In this document: positions 24,863-34,245 of the stretch, in pieces
How positions within the stretch are numbered: the stretch's first letter is position 1
Layout of the letters: every line of letters starts with the position of its first letter
From: Desulforamulus reducens MI-1
GTDB taxonomy: Bacteria; Bacillota; Desulfotomaculia; Desulfotomaculales; Desulfotomaculaceae
DNA: 64,000 nt
NCBI RefSeq assembly: GCF_000016165.1
Contig: NC_009253.1
Span: 2,925,484-2,989,483, forward strand
Reading direction: 5' to 3'
Notes under the pieces: model-generated
What the model was told of the DNA's origin: nothing
What the model saw: the letters and a program-made list of their open reading frames with translations, nothing else
Databases searched by the model: none
Position numbers and translations under genes: made by a program

Positions 24863-26758
24863 CTAACCGCCGAATCCTAGCAACAGCCCACCTTGATAGA
24901 TCACAAGGGAAATGAGCCATGCCAGCACAAAGGGATACGCCGCTGCAAATAAAGTCCATTTCCAGGAACCAAGTTCCTTTTTGATTGTACCAAGAACAGC
25001 CATACAAGGAGTATAAAGCAGAATAAATACCATGAAAGCGTAGGCAGAAAGGCTAGTAAAGATTGTACCGATACTACCCTGTAATTGTGTGGCCGCATCC
25101 ACAGCTTCCTCTGCCACTTCAGCAACTCCATAAAGTACTCCCAGAGTAGAAACCACTACTTCCTTAGCCAAAATACCTGTTATTACAGCAACTCCACTCT
25201 GCCAAGAAGCAAAACCATGGAAGGTAAAGAGAGGTGCAATCACTCCACCGATGGAAGCTAATAAACTGTCTTCAATTTCTACCATACCGGAGAAATTAAA
25301 GTTACTTAAGAACCAGATCACTACAGACATACTGAATATGATAGTACCTGCTTTAACCAGAAATCCTTTTCCCTTCTCCCATGTCTGTAATAAAACCGTT
25401 TTCATAGTAGGTATACGATAGGGAGGCAACTCCATCAAGAAGGGTTCAGCCTCTCCTTTAAGAAGTGTGACCTTAAAGATAACCCCCATCATAATGGCAA
25501 CTACAATACCAAGAAGATAAAGGGAAAGAACAACCTTACTTTCACTTCCCGGGAAAAATAAGGCAGCGAATAACGCATATACGGGAAGTCTGGCACCACA
25601 AGACATAAAGGGTGCAATAAGAATGGCAACCCTGCGATCCCTTTCGGAATCAAGGGCCCTAGCACCCATGATAGCGGGTACAGAACAACCAAAACCAACT
25701 AGCATGGGCAGAAAGGCCTTGCCAGACAAGCCTATTTTACGCATGGCCCGATCCATAATAAAGGCAACTCTGGCCATGTAACCTGTTCCATCAAGAAAAC
25801 TGATAAGGAAAAATAAAGTGAAAATTAACGGAACAAAGACCAGCACTCCACCAACACCGCCAATGATACCATCAATAACCAGAGACTGCAGCCAGTCAGC
25901 TGCTCCTGCTGCCACCAACTTCCCTTCAACCCAACCAGTTAGCGTTCCACCAACAAATGCATCTAACATATCGGCTATGGGTTGACCAAACCAAGTAAAT
26001 GTTAATTCAAACATCATATACATAATGGCGATAAAAATAGGGATTCCCAGCACTCGGTTAGTAAGAATGTTATCTAATTTTTCATTCCAAGAAACAACAC
26101 CTTCATTTTTAACTATCGCCCCTGACAAAACCTTATTGATAAAATCGTAGCGGGCTTCGATGATTTCTTCTTCAATTAAATCATCTTCTTTGCCGGATTT
26201 TTTAATCTTCTCTATATGCGCTAAATGTTCGGCCAACAATTGGCTTTCCTTCACCTTTGGAGGTGTCACTACAGCAGGTTCTAATAAATCAATAAGTTGA
26301 CGTAAACCATTTTTACTGGTAGCCACCGAAGAAATAACTGATACACCCAGATGCTTACTAAGCACGGCCAAGTTGATATTGTATCCTTTAGCCTTGGCAT
26401 CATCCATCATGTTTAAGTTAACAACTATCGGGATAGCCAGTTCCAATAACTGAACAGTTAAATATAAATTTCGCTCTATATTGGAAGCATCCACCACATT
26501 GACCACCATGTCTGGCTTTTCTCCTACCAGGTAGTCTTTAACAATTCTTTCTTCCAGGGAATAAGCACTCAGGCTGTATGTGCCTGGCAAGTCAATAATA
26601 TTAATTTGTTTATTGCCTTTAGTTATTTGTCCTACTTTTTTGTCTACGGTAACCCCCGGCCAGTTGCCAATATGCTGCCTTGCTCCGGTCAGAGCATTAA
26701 ATATTGTGGACTTACCAGTATTGGGATTACCAGTTAAGGCTACATTAATAGCTAACAT
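24863..26758 (-). CDS. feoB: Full-length ferrous iron transporter FeoB
   Basis: A 631-residue GTP-gated Fe2+ permease. N-terminal G domain: GNPNTGKSTIFNALTG (G1), DLPGTYSLS (G3), NMMDDAK (G4). Membrane half: GFGCSVPAIMGARALDSERD with the Gate Cys, SCGARLPVYALFAALF, and the C-terminal YTPCMAVLGTIKKE. Unlike the gene pair at 20.4-22.5 kb this is one continuous protein, so the genome has two distinct Feo systems. It follows two feoA genes and a chemoreceptor in one apparent operon with a Fur box at its head. Confidence 0.95.
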   Translation of the reverse strand: MLAINVALTGNPNTGKSTIFNALTGARQHIGNWPGVTVDKKVGQITKGNKQINIIDLPGTYSLSAYSLEERIVKDYLVGEKPDMVVNVVDASNIERNLYLTVQLLELAIPIVVNLNMMDDAKAKGYNINLAVLSKHLGVSVISSVATSKNGLRQLIDLLEPAVVTPPKVKESQLLAEHLAHIEKIKKSGKEDDLIEEEIIEARYDFINKVLSGAIVKNEGVVSWNEKLDNILTNRVLGIPIFIAIMYMMFELTFTWFGQPIADMLDAFVGGTLTGWVEGKLVAAGAADWLQSLVIDGIIGGVGGVLVFVPLIFTLFFLISFLDGTGYMARVAFIMDRAMRKIGLSGKAFLPMLVGFGCSVPAIMGARALDSERDRRVAILIAPFMSCGARLPVYALFAALFFPGSESKVVLSLYLLGIVVAIMMGVIFKVTLLKGEAEPFLMELPPYRIPTMKTVLLQTWEKGKGFLVKAGTIIFSMSVVIWFLSNFNFSGMVEIEDSLLASIGGVIAPLFTFHGFASWQSGVAVITGILAKEVVVSTLGVLYGVAEVAEEAVDAATQLQGSIGTIFTSLSAYAFMVFILLYTPCMAVLGTIKKELGSWKWTLFAAAYPFVLAWLISLVIYQGGLLLGFGG

Positions 26759-26772
26759 CCCTAAATCCCTCC

Positions 26773-27000
26773 TTATCCTAGAGTAACGACAATCTGTTCT
26801 GCCTCTGTTTTACGAAAAGACAAATTATAAGATTTAACCAATACTTCAATGGGATCGCCCAAGGGTGCAACTTTAACAACCTTTAGCTTCGCCCCTTTCA
26901 TAATTCCCATGGCCATAAAACGACCTCTAGCCTGGCCAGTAACTTTTACACTTTCCACTACCGCTGATTGGCCAGGTTTTATATCCTTTAACGTTAGCAC
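26773..27000 (-). CDS. feoA: FeoA-like SH3 protein, second of a pair
   Basis: 75 residues: LKDIKPGQSAVVESVKV, RFMAMGIMKGAKLKVVKV and APLGDPIEVLVKSYNLSFRK are the standard FeoA SH3 strands. Lies 14 bp ahead of feoB and 23 bp after another FeoA gene. Known role: regulating or stabilising FeoB. Confidence 0.92.
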   Translation of the reverse strand: MLTLKDIKPGQSAVVESVKVTGQARGRFMAMGIMKGAKLKVVKVAPLGDPIEVLVKSYNLSFRKTEAEQIVVTLG

Positions 27001-27023
27001 TTCTAGCCCCCCTTTTACTATTA

Positions 27024-27245
27024 TTATCTAACCATGATATCTTGGGCCATCTCTTGACCTAGCATCATCTTGCTACCACGTATGGTCACGACAAGGGGAC
27101 CTTTACAGCAACATTTACAAACCTCCACCGGGCTACCAGGCGTAAAACCCATTTCCTCCAGGTGGCGTTTTCGTTTAGGGCAACCTACAATATCCTGGAT
27201 ATAGGCAATTCTTCCTTCTCTCATGCAAGATAAAGGCTTATGCAT
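27024..27245 (-). CDS. feoA: FeoA-like SH3 protein with Cys cluster
   Basis: About 73 residues. The FeoA fold is evident (AYIQDIVGCPKRKRHLEEMGFTPGSPVEV ... PLVVTIRGSKMMLGQEMA). Unusual: a CKCCCKG run in the loop after the second strand plus C at PLSC and VGCP, which ordinary FeoA lacks. That suggests metal or redox sensing. ATG 27245 has GGGGGT eight bases upstream. Second gene of the operon, after the chemoreceptor. Confidence 0.87.
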   Translation of the reverse strand: MHKPLSCMREGRIAYIQDIVGCPKRKRHLEEMGFTPGSPVEVCKCCCKGPLVVTIRGSKMMLGQEMAQDIMVR

Positions 27246-27263
27246 CAAAAATACCCCCTAAAA

Positions 27264-28223
27264 TCAGCTAATGTATCTTTTTAACTTTCCCTGGCAAGCT
27301 GTTATTTGATTTTCAAAACTCTGTATGCTCTGGGCTTGGGCTTGGATAATATCTGTGTTTTGTTCAGTTATACGGGAACACTTTTCTATTACCTCCCTTA
27401 TTTCCTGGGCCATATATTGTACCCCACTCATTCCCAAATCCAGCGCTTCGGCGCTGCTACCAGCTGTTTCTACTGCTGTTACACTATTACCCACTTGTTC
27501 AACAATAACGCCACAATTTTTATTAGCCTCATTAATTAGTTGCATGCCTACCTGAAAGCCCTTTGCTCCATCTGCCATGCTAGTTATGACTATAGAGGTA
27601 TTATGCCGAACCTGTTTTAAGGTAGAAGAGACAAAATCAACTGTCTCTTTGCTTTTAACTGCCAGCTTACCTACTTCTTGGGCTACTACCGAGAAACCTC
27701 GACCAGCCTCCCCGGCCCTAGCCGCTTCTATGGAAGCATTGAGGGACAATAACTTGGTTTGATTAGCGATATTTGTGATAGCCTCCAACATTTCGCTTAA
27801 GTTTTTAATATCCTCCTGTAATCGAGATGTAATCTCTATGGACTCCATGACCCGTTGATTACTTACTTCCATTTCTTCCTGAGCTGTATGTAGGCTGGCA
27901 GATCCTTTTTCTGCAAGTTGTTTGGCTGTATTCAAAGACGAACTGGTTTCATTCATTTGCTTCATCACTTCTAATACATGCTTGCTTAATTCATCAACCA
28001 TCCCCTGACTGCACTGAGCACTTTCTGTGGCTTCCGAGACCATCCCATAAATTTCTTGGGCGGAACTAATAAGATGATGGTTTTTTTTCGTTAACTCTTC
28101 TATAGTCATCCCTAGCTCAAGAATTTCCTGTAAAAGAGAATATTTGTCCCCTGCTTGGGATAATGGTTCTATTTTTTTATCATTTTCTCTTCCCCATTTA
28201 AAGGGCATTGTAAAAAATGTCAT
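27264..28223 (-). CDS. Soluble methyl-accepting chemotaxis-type protein in feo operon
   Basis: 319 residues and no membrane helix. The C-terminal half is an MCP signalling hairpin with tip [20 protein letters not shown], followed by [14 protein letters not shown]; coiled coil occupies most of residues 60-300. The N-terminal ~50 residues have no recognisable sensor. It is the first gene ahead of feoA-feoA-feoB (18-bp gap) behind a Fur box, so it should be made when iron is scarce. It may couple iron or redox state to a chemotaxis-type kinase. Ribosome site GGGGGG stands five bases before the ATG. Confidence 0.88.
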   Translation of the reverse strand: MTFFTMPFKWGRENDKKIEPLSQAGDKYSLLQEILELGMTIEELTKKNHHLISSAQEIYGMVSEATESAQCSQGMVDELSKHVLEVMKQMNETSSSLNTAKQLAEKGSASLHTAQEEMEVSNQRVMESIEITSRLQEDIKNLSEMLEAITNIANQTKLLSLNASIEAARAGEAGRGFSVVAQEVGKLAVKSKETVDFVSSTLKQVRHNTSIVITSMADGAKGFQVGMQLINEANKNCGVIVEQVGNSVTAVETAGSSAEALDLGMSGVQYMAQEIREVIEKCSRITEQNTDIIQAQAQSIQSFENQITACQGKLKRYIS

Positions 28224-28347
28224 GTTATCCCCCCTTTTAGTTCAATAATAATATTCATTATCATTTACTAATTAAAAAAATTTTTTTAGCAATATTATAT
28301 TTTTTCTTAGAAATACTTTCCAAAAACCTATTACACATTATATGATA

Positions 28348-28370
28348 TTGATAATCATTATCGTTGTCAA
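28348..28370. promoter_or_regulatory. Fur box upstream of the chemoreceptor-feo operon
   Basis: TTGATAATCAT-T-ATCGTTGTCAA shares its right arm exactly with the box at 24371-24393 and contains the left Fur half TGATAAT. A weaker half-box (CATTATCATT) is at about 28255-28266, nearer the gene. It lies between the divergent-side HD-GYP 3' end and the chemoreceptor start; the remaining gap is AT-rich. Confidence 0.7.
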
Positions 28371-28470
28371 GTGCTATTATTAGGTCCTTTTTCATTTTTC
28401 CTTTCTACAGCCAGTAAAAGTAAACAATCTTCTTCCCAGGCAGCAAAATTCCATGTATTATCGAAAAAAC

Positions 28471-29634
28471 TTAAGCCAGTAAGACTACTTCTTTTCTCAT
28501 CAGATTTGTAAAAACCTTTACCATATATGAATCAAATTGACCACCAGCATGATTTTGCAATTCCTGTAGAGCTAGCTCCGGGGGCATCCCTTTTCTATAA
28601 GAACGATCTGAGATCATGGCATCCCAGGCATCGGCCACTGAAACAATTCTGGCTTCAAAGGGTATTTCTTCGCCCCTTAGTCCCTTCGGATAACCGTTAC
28701 CATCGTAGCGTTCGTGATGATAATGAATCATGCCGCTGATGCTTTGCAAAAAATCCACCGGCTGTAAAATTTTTACCCCAATATCCGGATGGGTTTTAAT
28801 CTTTTCATATTCCTCGAGATCCAGTTTACCTTCTTTGTTTAAAATAACTTCTGGTATGCCAATTTTGCCAATATCATGTAATAATGCTCCATATTCGATG
28901 TTCTGAATTTCTGCTTCACTAAGTTTAAGGCCCCTGGCCAGGGCTACTGCCGTTCGAGCAACATTTTTGGAGTGGTTACGGGTATAGGGATCCTTAGCAT
29001 CGATGGCTGTAACTAGGGCAGCAATGGTTTTTAGGTATACTTCCTTTCTTCCATTCTCCAGCTTCAAGCGGGTGTTATGAAGTATTAAGGCCGCTTGACT
29101 GGCAAAAATAGAAATGGTAGCAATATCTTGTTTTGAATAGCTGGCCCGGTGATCTTCTATTCCTGCATGCCGATGCATCAGTACAAGCATCCCTTCAGTT
29201 CTTCCACCAACTATTAAGGGAACAGCTATAAAAGCTCGTAAAGCAGGTTCTACCTTTAGCAGTTCCTGAAACATGAGAGTTTTACTATCTATAGAAATAA
29301 CTTCTTTGCCCGTTTTGAATCTTCGCATAAACTTGGTCTTATCAAGAACTCTTTGCAGTTGTTGAGCGGTCAGCTCACCCCTCACCAGCATAATTTGTGC
29401 TTTGTTAGCAAATTGATCAGTCAACAAAATACCACCGGCTTCGCTGTGGGTAATTTCAATGGCTAAATCTAAAATAGCTGCCAATGTGCTGTCCATATCT
29501 GTATTTTGGATTAGAGTTATGAGGACTTCGTTGATAAACTCTAATTCGATTAATCTCTCTTGCAAGTGAACTATATCTTGATAGGATTTAGATTTAGAAG
29601 TTCCCGAAGAACGGTATTCATCTGAGAGTTTCAT
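28471..29634 (-). CDS. GAF and HD-GYP domain protein (putative c-di-GMP phosphodiesterase)
   Basis: 387 residues. A GAF-like sensor domain (about 30-185: LAIEITHSEAGGILLTDQ, FIAVPLIVGGRTEGMLVL) is followed by HD-GYP. The HD pair lies in LLHDIGKIGIPEVILNK, and HHERYDGNGYPKGLRGEEIP supplies the HHxxxDGxGYP signature. These proteins hydrolyse cyclic di-GMP. No membrane helix. A Fur-like site (TGATAATGATT, 29691-29712) precedes it, which would link c-di-GMP breakdown to iron status. Confidence 0.92.
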   Translation of the reverse strand: MKLSDEYRSSGTSKSKSYQDIVHLQERLIELEFINEVLITLIQNTDMDSTLAAILDLAIEITHSEAGGILLTDQFANKAQIMLVRGELTAQQLQRVLDKTKFMRRFKTGKEVISIDSKTLMFQELLKVEPALRAFIAVPLIVGGRTEGMLVLMHRHAGIEDHRASYSKQDIATISIFASQAALILHNTRLKLENGRKEVYLKTIAALVTAIDAKDPYTRNHSKNVARTAVALARGLKLSEAEIQNIEYGALLHDIGKIGIPEVILNKEGKLDLEEYEKIKTHPDIGVKILQPVDFLQSISGMIHYHHERYDGNGYPKGLRGEEIPFEARIVSVADAWDAMISDRSYRKGMPPELALQELQNHAGGQFDSYMVKVFTNLMRKEVVLLA

Positions 29635-29690
29635 CTATTATCCGTACCTCTTTTACGTCCATTATTTTTCTAGACACGCAACAATATTTA

Positions 29691-29712
29691 AATGATAATG
29701 ATTCTCCTTTTC
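29691..29712. promoter_or_regulatory. Fur-box-like site upstream of the HD-GYP gene
   Basis: AATGATAATGATTCTCCTTT: one exact TGATAAT half-site and a degraded second half. Weaker than the two other boxes. The 29.64-30.02 kb gap otherwise contains only AT-rich sequence and a dual-hairpin repeat. Confidence 0.45.
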
Positions 29713-29910
29713 ATTAAGCCATTTTTTTTATTATATGTCAAGACAAGTTAAGTTATTTAAGAAGATTTTTCCACTAAAAATTAAAATATACTTTATAATT
29801 ATTTGCCAAATAATGACCCAACTAAAACCCTTGAATATGCTGGAGATCATTCAACTATTTTTTCTAGTAAAGGGATGGCCCTAAAACTTATTCTTTTTAT
29901 TATGTATATT

Positions 29911-29995
29911 AGAAAAACTAGGCTTCCACCAAGTCTTTGACACCTGAGGAAGCCTAGTTTGCCCTTGAGCATATCCAAAATCTTTTTCAAGTATC
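29911..29995. repeat. Dual-hairpin intergenic repeat, copy C
   Basis: First hairpin is the best preserved of the family: AACTAGGCTTCC/GGAAGCCTAGTT. The linker TTTGCCCTTGAGCA follows, while the second hairpin has decayed. Located between cobT and the HD-GYP gene. Confidence 0.7.
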
Positions 29996-30021
29996 AGTAG
30001 CGGCAAGGTAGTCTGATAGCT

Positions 30022-30063
30022 AAAAAACAAACCCTGGTTCTCCGTATGGGGTTCCAGGGTTTG
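30022..30063 (-). terminator. Terminator after cobT
   Basis: AAACCCTGG/CCAGGGTTT stem (30029-30062) and, on the minus strand, a T run (A run at 30022-30027). Confidence 0.8.
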
Positions 30064-30069
30064 TTTTGA

Positions 30070-31125
30070 TTATCCTTTACTAACTCCCGCTTCCGCAAAG
30101 GTAGCCATTTCGTTAATAATACGTACCGCAGACTCAATAATGGGATAAGCCAAGGCTGCACCGGTCCCTTCGCCCAGTCTCATTTCCATCTGCAGCATAG
30201 GCTTTAAACCTAACTTTTCCAGCATAATGCGATGACCCGGTTCTACTGAACCATGGGAGGCAAACATATACTCACGGCTAAGTGGTGCCAGGGATTGGGC
30301 CACCAGGGCTGCCGCACCGGAAATAAACCCATCCAGCACTACGGGAATACCCTCTGCGGCGCAACCTAAAATAATTCCCGCCATGCCACCGATTTCTAAA
30401 CCACCCACTTTGGACAACACATCCAGACCATCATTGGCATCGGGACGATTTACCTCTAGCCCCCGCTTAATCACAGCTATCTTATGCTGTAGACGCTGGT
30501 TATCAATACCTGTGCCACGACCAGTAATTTCCTCTACCGGCATTCCGGTAAAAGCAGCTAAAATAGCGGCACTGGGAGTGGTGTTACCAATGCCCATCTC
30601 ACCAATAGCAACTAGGGCAGGACGTTCTTTAACCTGCTGCTGTAGTAGGGAGATACCAGCCTCAATGGATTTAACAGCCTCTTCCCTGCTCATGGCAGGG
30701 CCTACAGCAAAATTATCTGTTCCAGATTTTACTCGGCAGGAAACAAGACCTGTTTTTTCCAAAGGTGGTCCGGCTACCCCAATATCAGCCACCACAACCT
30801 TGGCTCCGGCCTGCCGGGCCAATACATTGATACCGGCACCACCCTGCAGGAAATTGAATATCATTTGAGGAGTTACTTCCTGGGGAAAGGCACTGACTCC
30901 TTCGGCTACTACCCCGTGATCTCCGGCTAAAACCAGAGAAACCTTCTCCCGGGGTAGTTGTGGGAGTGGTACCCGCTGAATGCCAGCTAACCGCCAGGCA
31001 ATATCCTCTAATATTCCCAGGCTACCCGGCGGTTTGGTCAGGCTGTCCAACCTCTGTTTGGCCTGTTCTACACAGGTTTGGTCCGGAGCTTGAATCTTAG
31101 ATAAAGTTTCAGCTAATAAAGTCAT
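30070..31125 (-). CDS. cobT: Nicotinate-nucleotide-dimethylbenzimidazole phosphoribosyltransferase
   Basis: About 351 residues. CobT activates the lower-ligand base as alpha-ribazole phosphate. Family motifs: LTKPPGSLGILEDIAWRLA, VLAGDHGVVAEGVSAFP, GEMGIGNTTPSAAILAA and C-terminal MRLGEGTGAALAYPI, which contains the catalytic Glu. ATG 31125 is ten bases after AGGAGG; ATG 31134 is too close to it. Expressed behind a cobalamin riboswitch with its own terminator (31324-31358), so repressed by cobalamin. Confidence 0.95.
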   Translation of the reverse strand: MTLLAETLSKIQAPDQTCVEQAKQRLDSLTKPPGSLGILEDIAWRLAGIQRVPLPQLPREKVSLVLAGDHGVVAEGVSAFPQEVTPQMIFNFLQGGAGINVLARQAGAKVVVADIGVAGPPLEKTGLVSCRVKSGTDNFAVGPAMSREEAVKSIEAGISLLQQQVKERPALVAIGEMGIGNTTPSAAILAAFTGMPVEEITGRGTGIDNQRLQHKIAVIKRGLEVNRPDANDGLDVLSKVGGLEIGGMAGIILGCAAEGIPVVLDGFISGAAALVAQSLAPLSREYMFASHGSVEPGHRIMLEKLGLKPMLQMEMRLGEGTGAALAYPIIESAVRIINEMATFAEAGVSKG

Positions 31126-31238
31126 TTTTCTCATACCTCCTATATTATAATTATGCTAAGGCCGTTGTTATCCTCAGTAAAGCGAGCAGGGATAACAAAC
31201 TGCTCTTCTGAAACAATTCTTTAAATCAAGGGGGGTCA

Positions 31239-31319
31239 AAGAAACTTAGCTTAGCTTACGACAGCCTGAGTTGCCCTTGTGCAGGTCTAAAACTTTTATA
31301 CTTTCTGTTATGCTAAAAT
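31239..31319. repeat. Dual-hairpin intergenic repeat, copy D
   Basis: Linker GAGTTGCCCTTGTGCA followed by a second hairpin with TTTTATACTTTCTG and TATGCTAAAA, as in copies A and B; the first hairpin is shortened. It lies between the riboswitch terminator and cobT, so it would be inside the cobT leader RNA. Confidence 0.7.
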
Positions 31320-31323
31320 ACAA

Positions 31324-31358
31324 AAAAGTTCCCAGCCTAAATAGGCCGAGAACTTTTC
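31324..31358 (-). terminator. Riboswitch-controlled terminator ahead of cobT
   Basis: On the minus strand AAGTTCTCGGCC/GGCTGGGAACTT forms a stem followed by a T run. It is placed just after the cobalamin aptamer, as an expression platform. Confidence 0.7.
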
Positions 31359-31387
31359 CATCATTCTCAGAATTCATATCTTTCGTA

Positions 31388-31545
31388 ACAGGCAGGTCTC
31401 CTGACTTGCGGGTCAATGCCTGATACCCGCCTTCCCAACCTTCGGTCAGTGACAAAATGGGTATCTGGCTCACCGCTTACAGTGGCGGGACCGTTCGGGA
31501 TTTGCACCCGATTCCCTATTCTCCCCTCACAGGGGCACCTGTAAA
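31388..31545 (-). ncRNA. Cobalamin riboswitch (cobT leader)
   Basis: Minus-strand sequence carries the canonical elements in order: AGGTGCC, GGGAATCGGGTGCAAATC, CGGTCCCGCCACTGTAA, GGGAAGG and GTCAGGAGACCTGCC (B12 box region). Aptamer then terminator, then cobT. Confidence 0.95.
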
Positions 31546-31602
31546 AAATTTATACTCTTATTTTGTATTGTACCGTTTTTCCATATATCTGGCAATATCT
31601 TC

Positions 31603-32223
31603 TTATACATACTCTTGTTCCATATGATTAATTAGCGCTTTCCCTGCCGAATTCTCAATAATTTTTGCCACCAGTCTCTCTACCTCCTGCAAGGGTACTC
31701 GAACCACAATAACAGCTTTATCCGTAACGGATACCTCCAAAATCTTAGCTTCGGATTGTTCAATAACTCTCTTTATCAGGCCAAACAGCGGTAATTCAAA
31801 TTGCACTCTTAAACATTGGCACAAAACTCTGGTTACCACTCCAGCCTCGGCAATACCCTGAACTGCAGACTGACTATAGGCCCTTACTAAGCCTCCGGCA
31901 CCCAGTAAAATACCTCCATAATAACGGGTAACCACCACTACTGTGTTATAGAGTTCTTCTCCTTTAATCACATTGAGCACTGGCCTACCGGCGGTTCCGC
32001 TGGGCTCCCCGTCATCACTGCATTTCTCAATCTGGTCAGATATGCGATAAGCATACACATTATGGGTGGCCTCTCTGTGAATCTTATTAATATTACCTAT
32101 GAATTCAACTGCTGCTGCTTCATTTTGAACTTGTTTCACCTGGGCAATAAATCTGGATTTTTTAATGTTAATTTCAACACTAATTTCTTGATTAACAGTC
32201 TTATAGCTTAACAATACCAACAC
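31603..32223 (-). CDS. YigZ/IMPACT family protein (UPF0029)
   Basis: 206 residues. The N-terminal IMPACT domain has KSRFIAQVKQV, REATHNVYAYRI, DDGEPSGTAGRPVL and VVVTRYYGGILLGAGGLVRAY; a short ferredoxin-like C-terminal domain follows. Widely conserved; the biochemical role in bacteria is unsettled (the eukaryotic relative modulates translation control). GTG start at 32223 after AAGGAAAGAA. No operon partner. Confidence 0.9.
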   Translation of the reverse strand: MLVLLSYKTVNQEISVEINIKKSRFIAQVKQVQNEAAAVEFIGNINKIHREATHNVYAYRISDQIEKCSDDGEPSGTAGRPVLNVIKGEELYNTVVVVTRYYGGILLGAGGLVRAYSQSAVQGIAEAGVVTRVLCQCLRVQFELPLFGLIKRVIEQSEAKILEVSVTDKAVIVVRVPLQEVERLVAKIIENSAGKALINHMEQEYV

Positions 32224-32349
32224 TTCTTTCCTTAATATGTTTAGGTATATGAATATAGTAAATGATTTTTTACTATCAACCTTAAATGGATTTTTATGGA
32301 CAATCTGGAATAAATATGTTATTATTACGCAAGAATTAAATACCTACAA

Positions 32350-32505
32350 TGTTTGGTACCCCTGCGGGGGTTTAAAAGGGAATCGGGTGTAAATCCCGAG
32401 CGGTCCGGCCACTGTAACAGGCTAGTTTGTTTCAAGTTTACGCCACTGGTTATTCCGGGAAGGTAGCACCAAATGCTAATGCCTGAGTCAGGAGACCTGC
32501 CAAAC
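32350..32505 (+). ncRNA. Cobalamin riboswitch (cbiKMNQOL leader)
   Basis: Plus-strand elements: TTTGGTACC, AAAAGGGAATCGGGTGTAAA, CGGTCCGGCCACTGTAA, CGCCACTGG, GGGAAGG and GAGTCAGGAGACCTGCC. A terminator (32570-32600) follows before cbiK. Controls cobalt uptake and the first dedicated cobalamin steps. Confidence 0.95.
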
Positions 32506-32569
32506 AAAAAACTGACCCTCCCGCGGAGAGGCAAGCAGTTAAACCGGGGTTTCCTGGTCTTTTGCCCTG

Positions 32570-32600
32570 CCTTAACACTTGCTGTTTAAGGTTTTTTATT
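32570..32600 (+). terminator. Riboswitch-controlled terminator ahead of cbiK
   Basis: CCTTAA/TTAAGG stem (32570-32591) followed by TTTTTTATTTT, about 65 bp after the aptamer and 20 bp before cbiK. Confidence 0.75.
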
Positions 32601-32621
32601 TTGTAAAGGTGGTTTTTTGTA

Positions 32622-33446
32622 ATGGAGAAAAAAGCTATTCTTTTAGTGACTTTTGGAACCAGTGTAAATCAAGCGACTGCTGCATTTAAAAAGTTTGAAG
32701 ATAAAGTTAGAGCAGCTTTCCCCGGCATAGAGCTACGCTGGGCCTATACAGCCAAAAGTATTCGTGGTGTATTAGCTAAAAAAGGTACCGTGATAGACAG
32801 CCCAATTACTGCTTTAGCCAAGCTGCAGGATGAAGGCTATACCCGGGTGGCCGTACAGTCTGTACATATATTACCGGGGCAAGAGTATTATGATCTTGTG
32901 AATGTAGTAGATAATATGTCCCACTTACAGGGTTCCTCTGGAAAGCACTTTCAAACTAAAATTGGTAAATTTGGCTTTCATCAATTAACCCTGGGAACAC
33001 CACTACTTTATCATCAGGCAGATTACCAAGAAGTTGTAAAGTGTTTGAGAGACATAGTTCCTGGAGACCCACAACATGCCCTGGTACTGGCGGGGCATGG
33101 CAGCGGTCATCATACCTTTAGTGCCTACGGTTGCCTAAACGATATGCTGCGCCAAAACTATCAAAATGTTTTCCTTGGTACCATCGAGGGCTATCCTTCA
33201 TTAGATGATGTAAAAGCTGACCTTGCTAGGAAGGATTATAAACAGGTAACCCTAATTCCCTTTATGAACATTGCCGGGGATCATGCTATTAATGATTTAG
33301 CCGGGGATGAGCCAGATTCCTGGCAAAATGAACTGGCTCAAAACTATCAGGTAATAACCATTCTAAAGGGTCTCTTGGAATATGATAACATTGCAGAAAT
33401 CTATATCTGTCATATACGGCAGGCCTATAATAAACTTGATAGCTAG
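32622..33446 (+). CDS. cbiK: Anaerobic sirohydrochlorin cobaltochelatase
   Basis: 274 residues. [20 protein letters not shown] is the CbiK N-terminus; metal-ligand regions are [15 protein letters not shown] and [13 protein letters not shown]. It inserts Co2+ into sirohydrochlorin. No signal peptide, so cytoplasmic. First gene behind the riboswitch, followed directly by the cobalt ECF transporter. The second chelatase, CbiX at 9.7 kb, is not under a visible riboswitch. Confidence 0.93.
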   Translation: MEKKAILLVTFGTSVNQATAAFKKFEDKVRAAFPGIELRWAYTAKSIRGVLAKKGTVIDSPITALAKLQDEGYTRVAVQSVHILPGQEYYDLVNVVDNMSHLQGSSGKHFQTKIGKFGFHQLTLGTPLLYHQADYQEVVKCLRDIVPGDPQHALVLAGHGSGHHTFSAYGCLNDMLRQNYQNVFLGTIEGYPSLDDVKADLARKDYKQVTLIPFMNIAGDHAINDLAGDEPDSWQNELAQNYQVITILKGLLEYDNIAEIYICHIRQAYNKLDS

Positions 33447-33492
33447 TTGGTTATATGAAAAAGTTTATTTTAAAAAGGGGGTCTCAAATAAA

Positions 33493-34245
33493 ATGAAATA
33501 TTGGGGTACTGCTCTTTTGGGAGCTTTCTGTGTATTTTTCTTTACTCCCAATACCGCCTATGCCATGCATATCGCCGAAGGTTTTTTACCTGCGGGCTGG
33601 TGCCTATTCTGGTTGGCTCTATCGGTTCCCTTTGTATTCTGGGGGATACGATCCATTCATATCTCTCTGCGAGGTAACCCCCATTTAAAAATGCTGCTGG
33701 GTCTGGCAGGTGCCTTTGTATTTGTTCTTTCGGCTTTAAAAATCCCTTCGGTCACTGGTAGTTGTTCTCACCCCACCGGGGTAGGACTGGGTGCTATTTT
33801 ATTTGGCCCTGCTGTTATGAGTGTTCTGGGCTGTATTGTTCTGCTATTTCAGGCTTTATTACTGGCCCACGGCGGCATAACGACCCTTGGTGCCAATGTT
33901 TTTTCGATGGGTGTTATGGGTCCCCTAGTCTCCTACGGAGTTTACCAACTACTTAAGAAACGTAATACAAAGGTTGCTGTTTTCCTGGCCGCTTCTCTGG
34001 GAAATATGACTACCTACATGGTTACCTCCCTCCAATTAGCCATGGCTTTCCCTGACAAGACGGGTAATCTCCTGGTTTCTTTCTTTAAATTCATGAGCAT
34101 TTTTGCCATTACCCAAATTCCGTTGGCCATAACAGAGGGTCTATTAACTGTATTTGTTTTTAACCTTCTGAATAACTACAGGGAAGAACTTTATCCTGGG
34201 TTACCCAAAGAAGAAAGGAGCGGTCCCTATGATTTCGTCAACTAG
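33493..34245 (+). CDS. cbiM: Cobalt ECF transporter S component
   Basis: About 250 residues. The frame opens earlier, but ATG 33493 gives a clear signal-type N-terminus ending TAYA, so cleavage would expose MHIAEGFLP, the N-terminal Met-His metal site of CbiM/NikM. Later motifs: [18 protein letters not shown] and [18 protein letters not shown]. Six to seven membrane helices. Works with CbiN, CbiQ and CbiO; overlaps cbiN by 17 bp. Confidence 0.94.
   Translation: MKYWGTALLGAFCVFFFTPNTAYAMHIAEGFLPAGWCLFWLALSVPFVFWGIRSIHISLRGNPHLKMLLGLAGAFVFVLSALKIPSVTGSCSHPTGVGLGAILFGPAVMSVLGCIVLLFQALLLAHGGITTLGANVFSMGVMGPLVSYGVYQLLKKRNTKVAVFLAASLGNMTTYMVTSLQLAMAFPDKTGNLLVSFFKFMSIFAITQIPLAITEGLLTVFVFNLLNNYREELYPGLPKEERSGPYDFVN

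Noticed and set aside
31246-31473. 75-codon minus-strand frame upstream of cobT
   Set aside because: Lies across the cobalamin riboswitch, its terminator and a repeat copy; structural RNA explains the sequence.
32325-32534. 69-codon minus-strand frame
   Set aside because: Antisense to the second cobalamin riboswitch.
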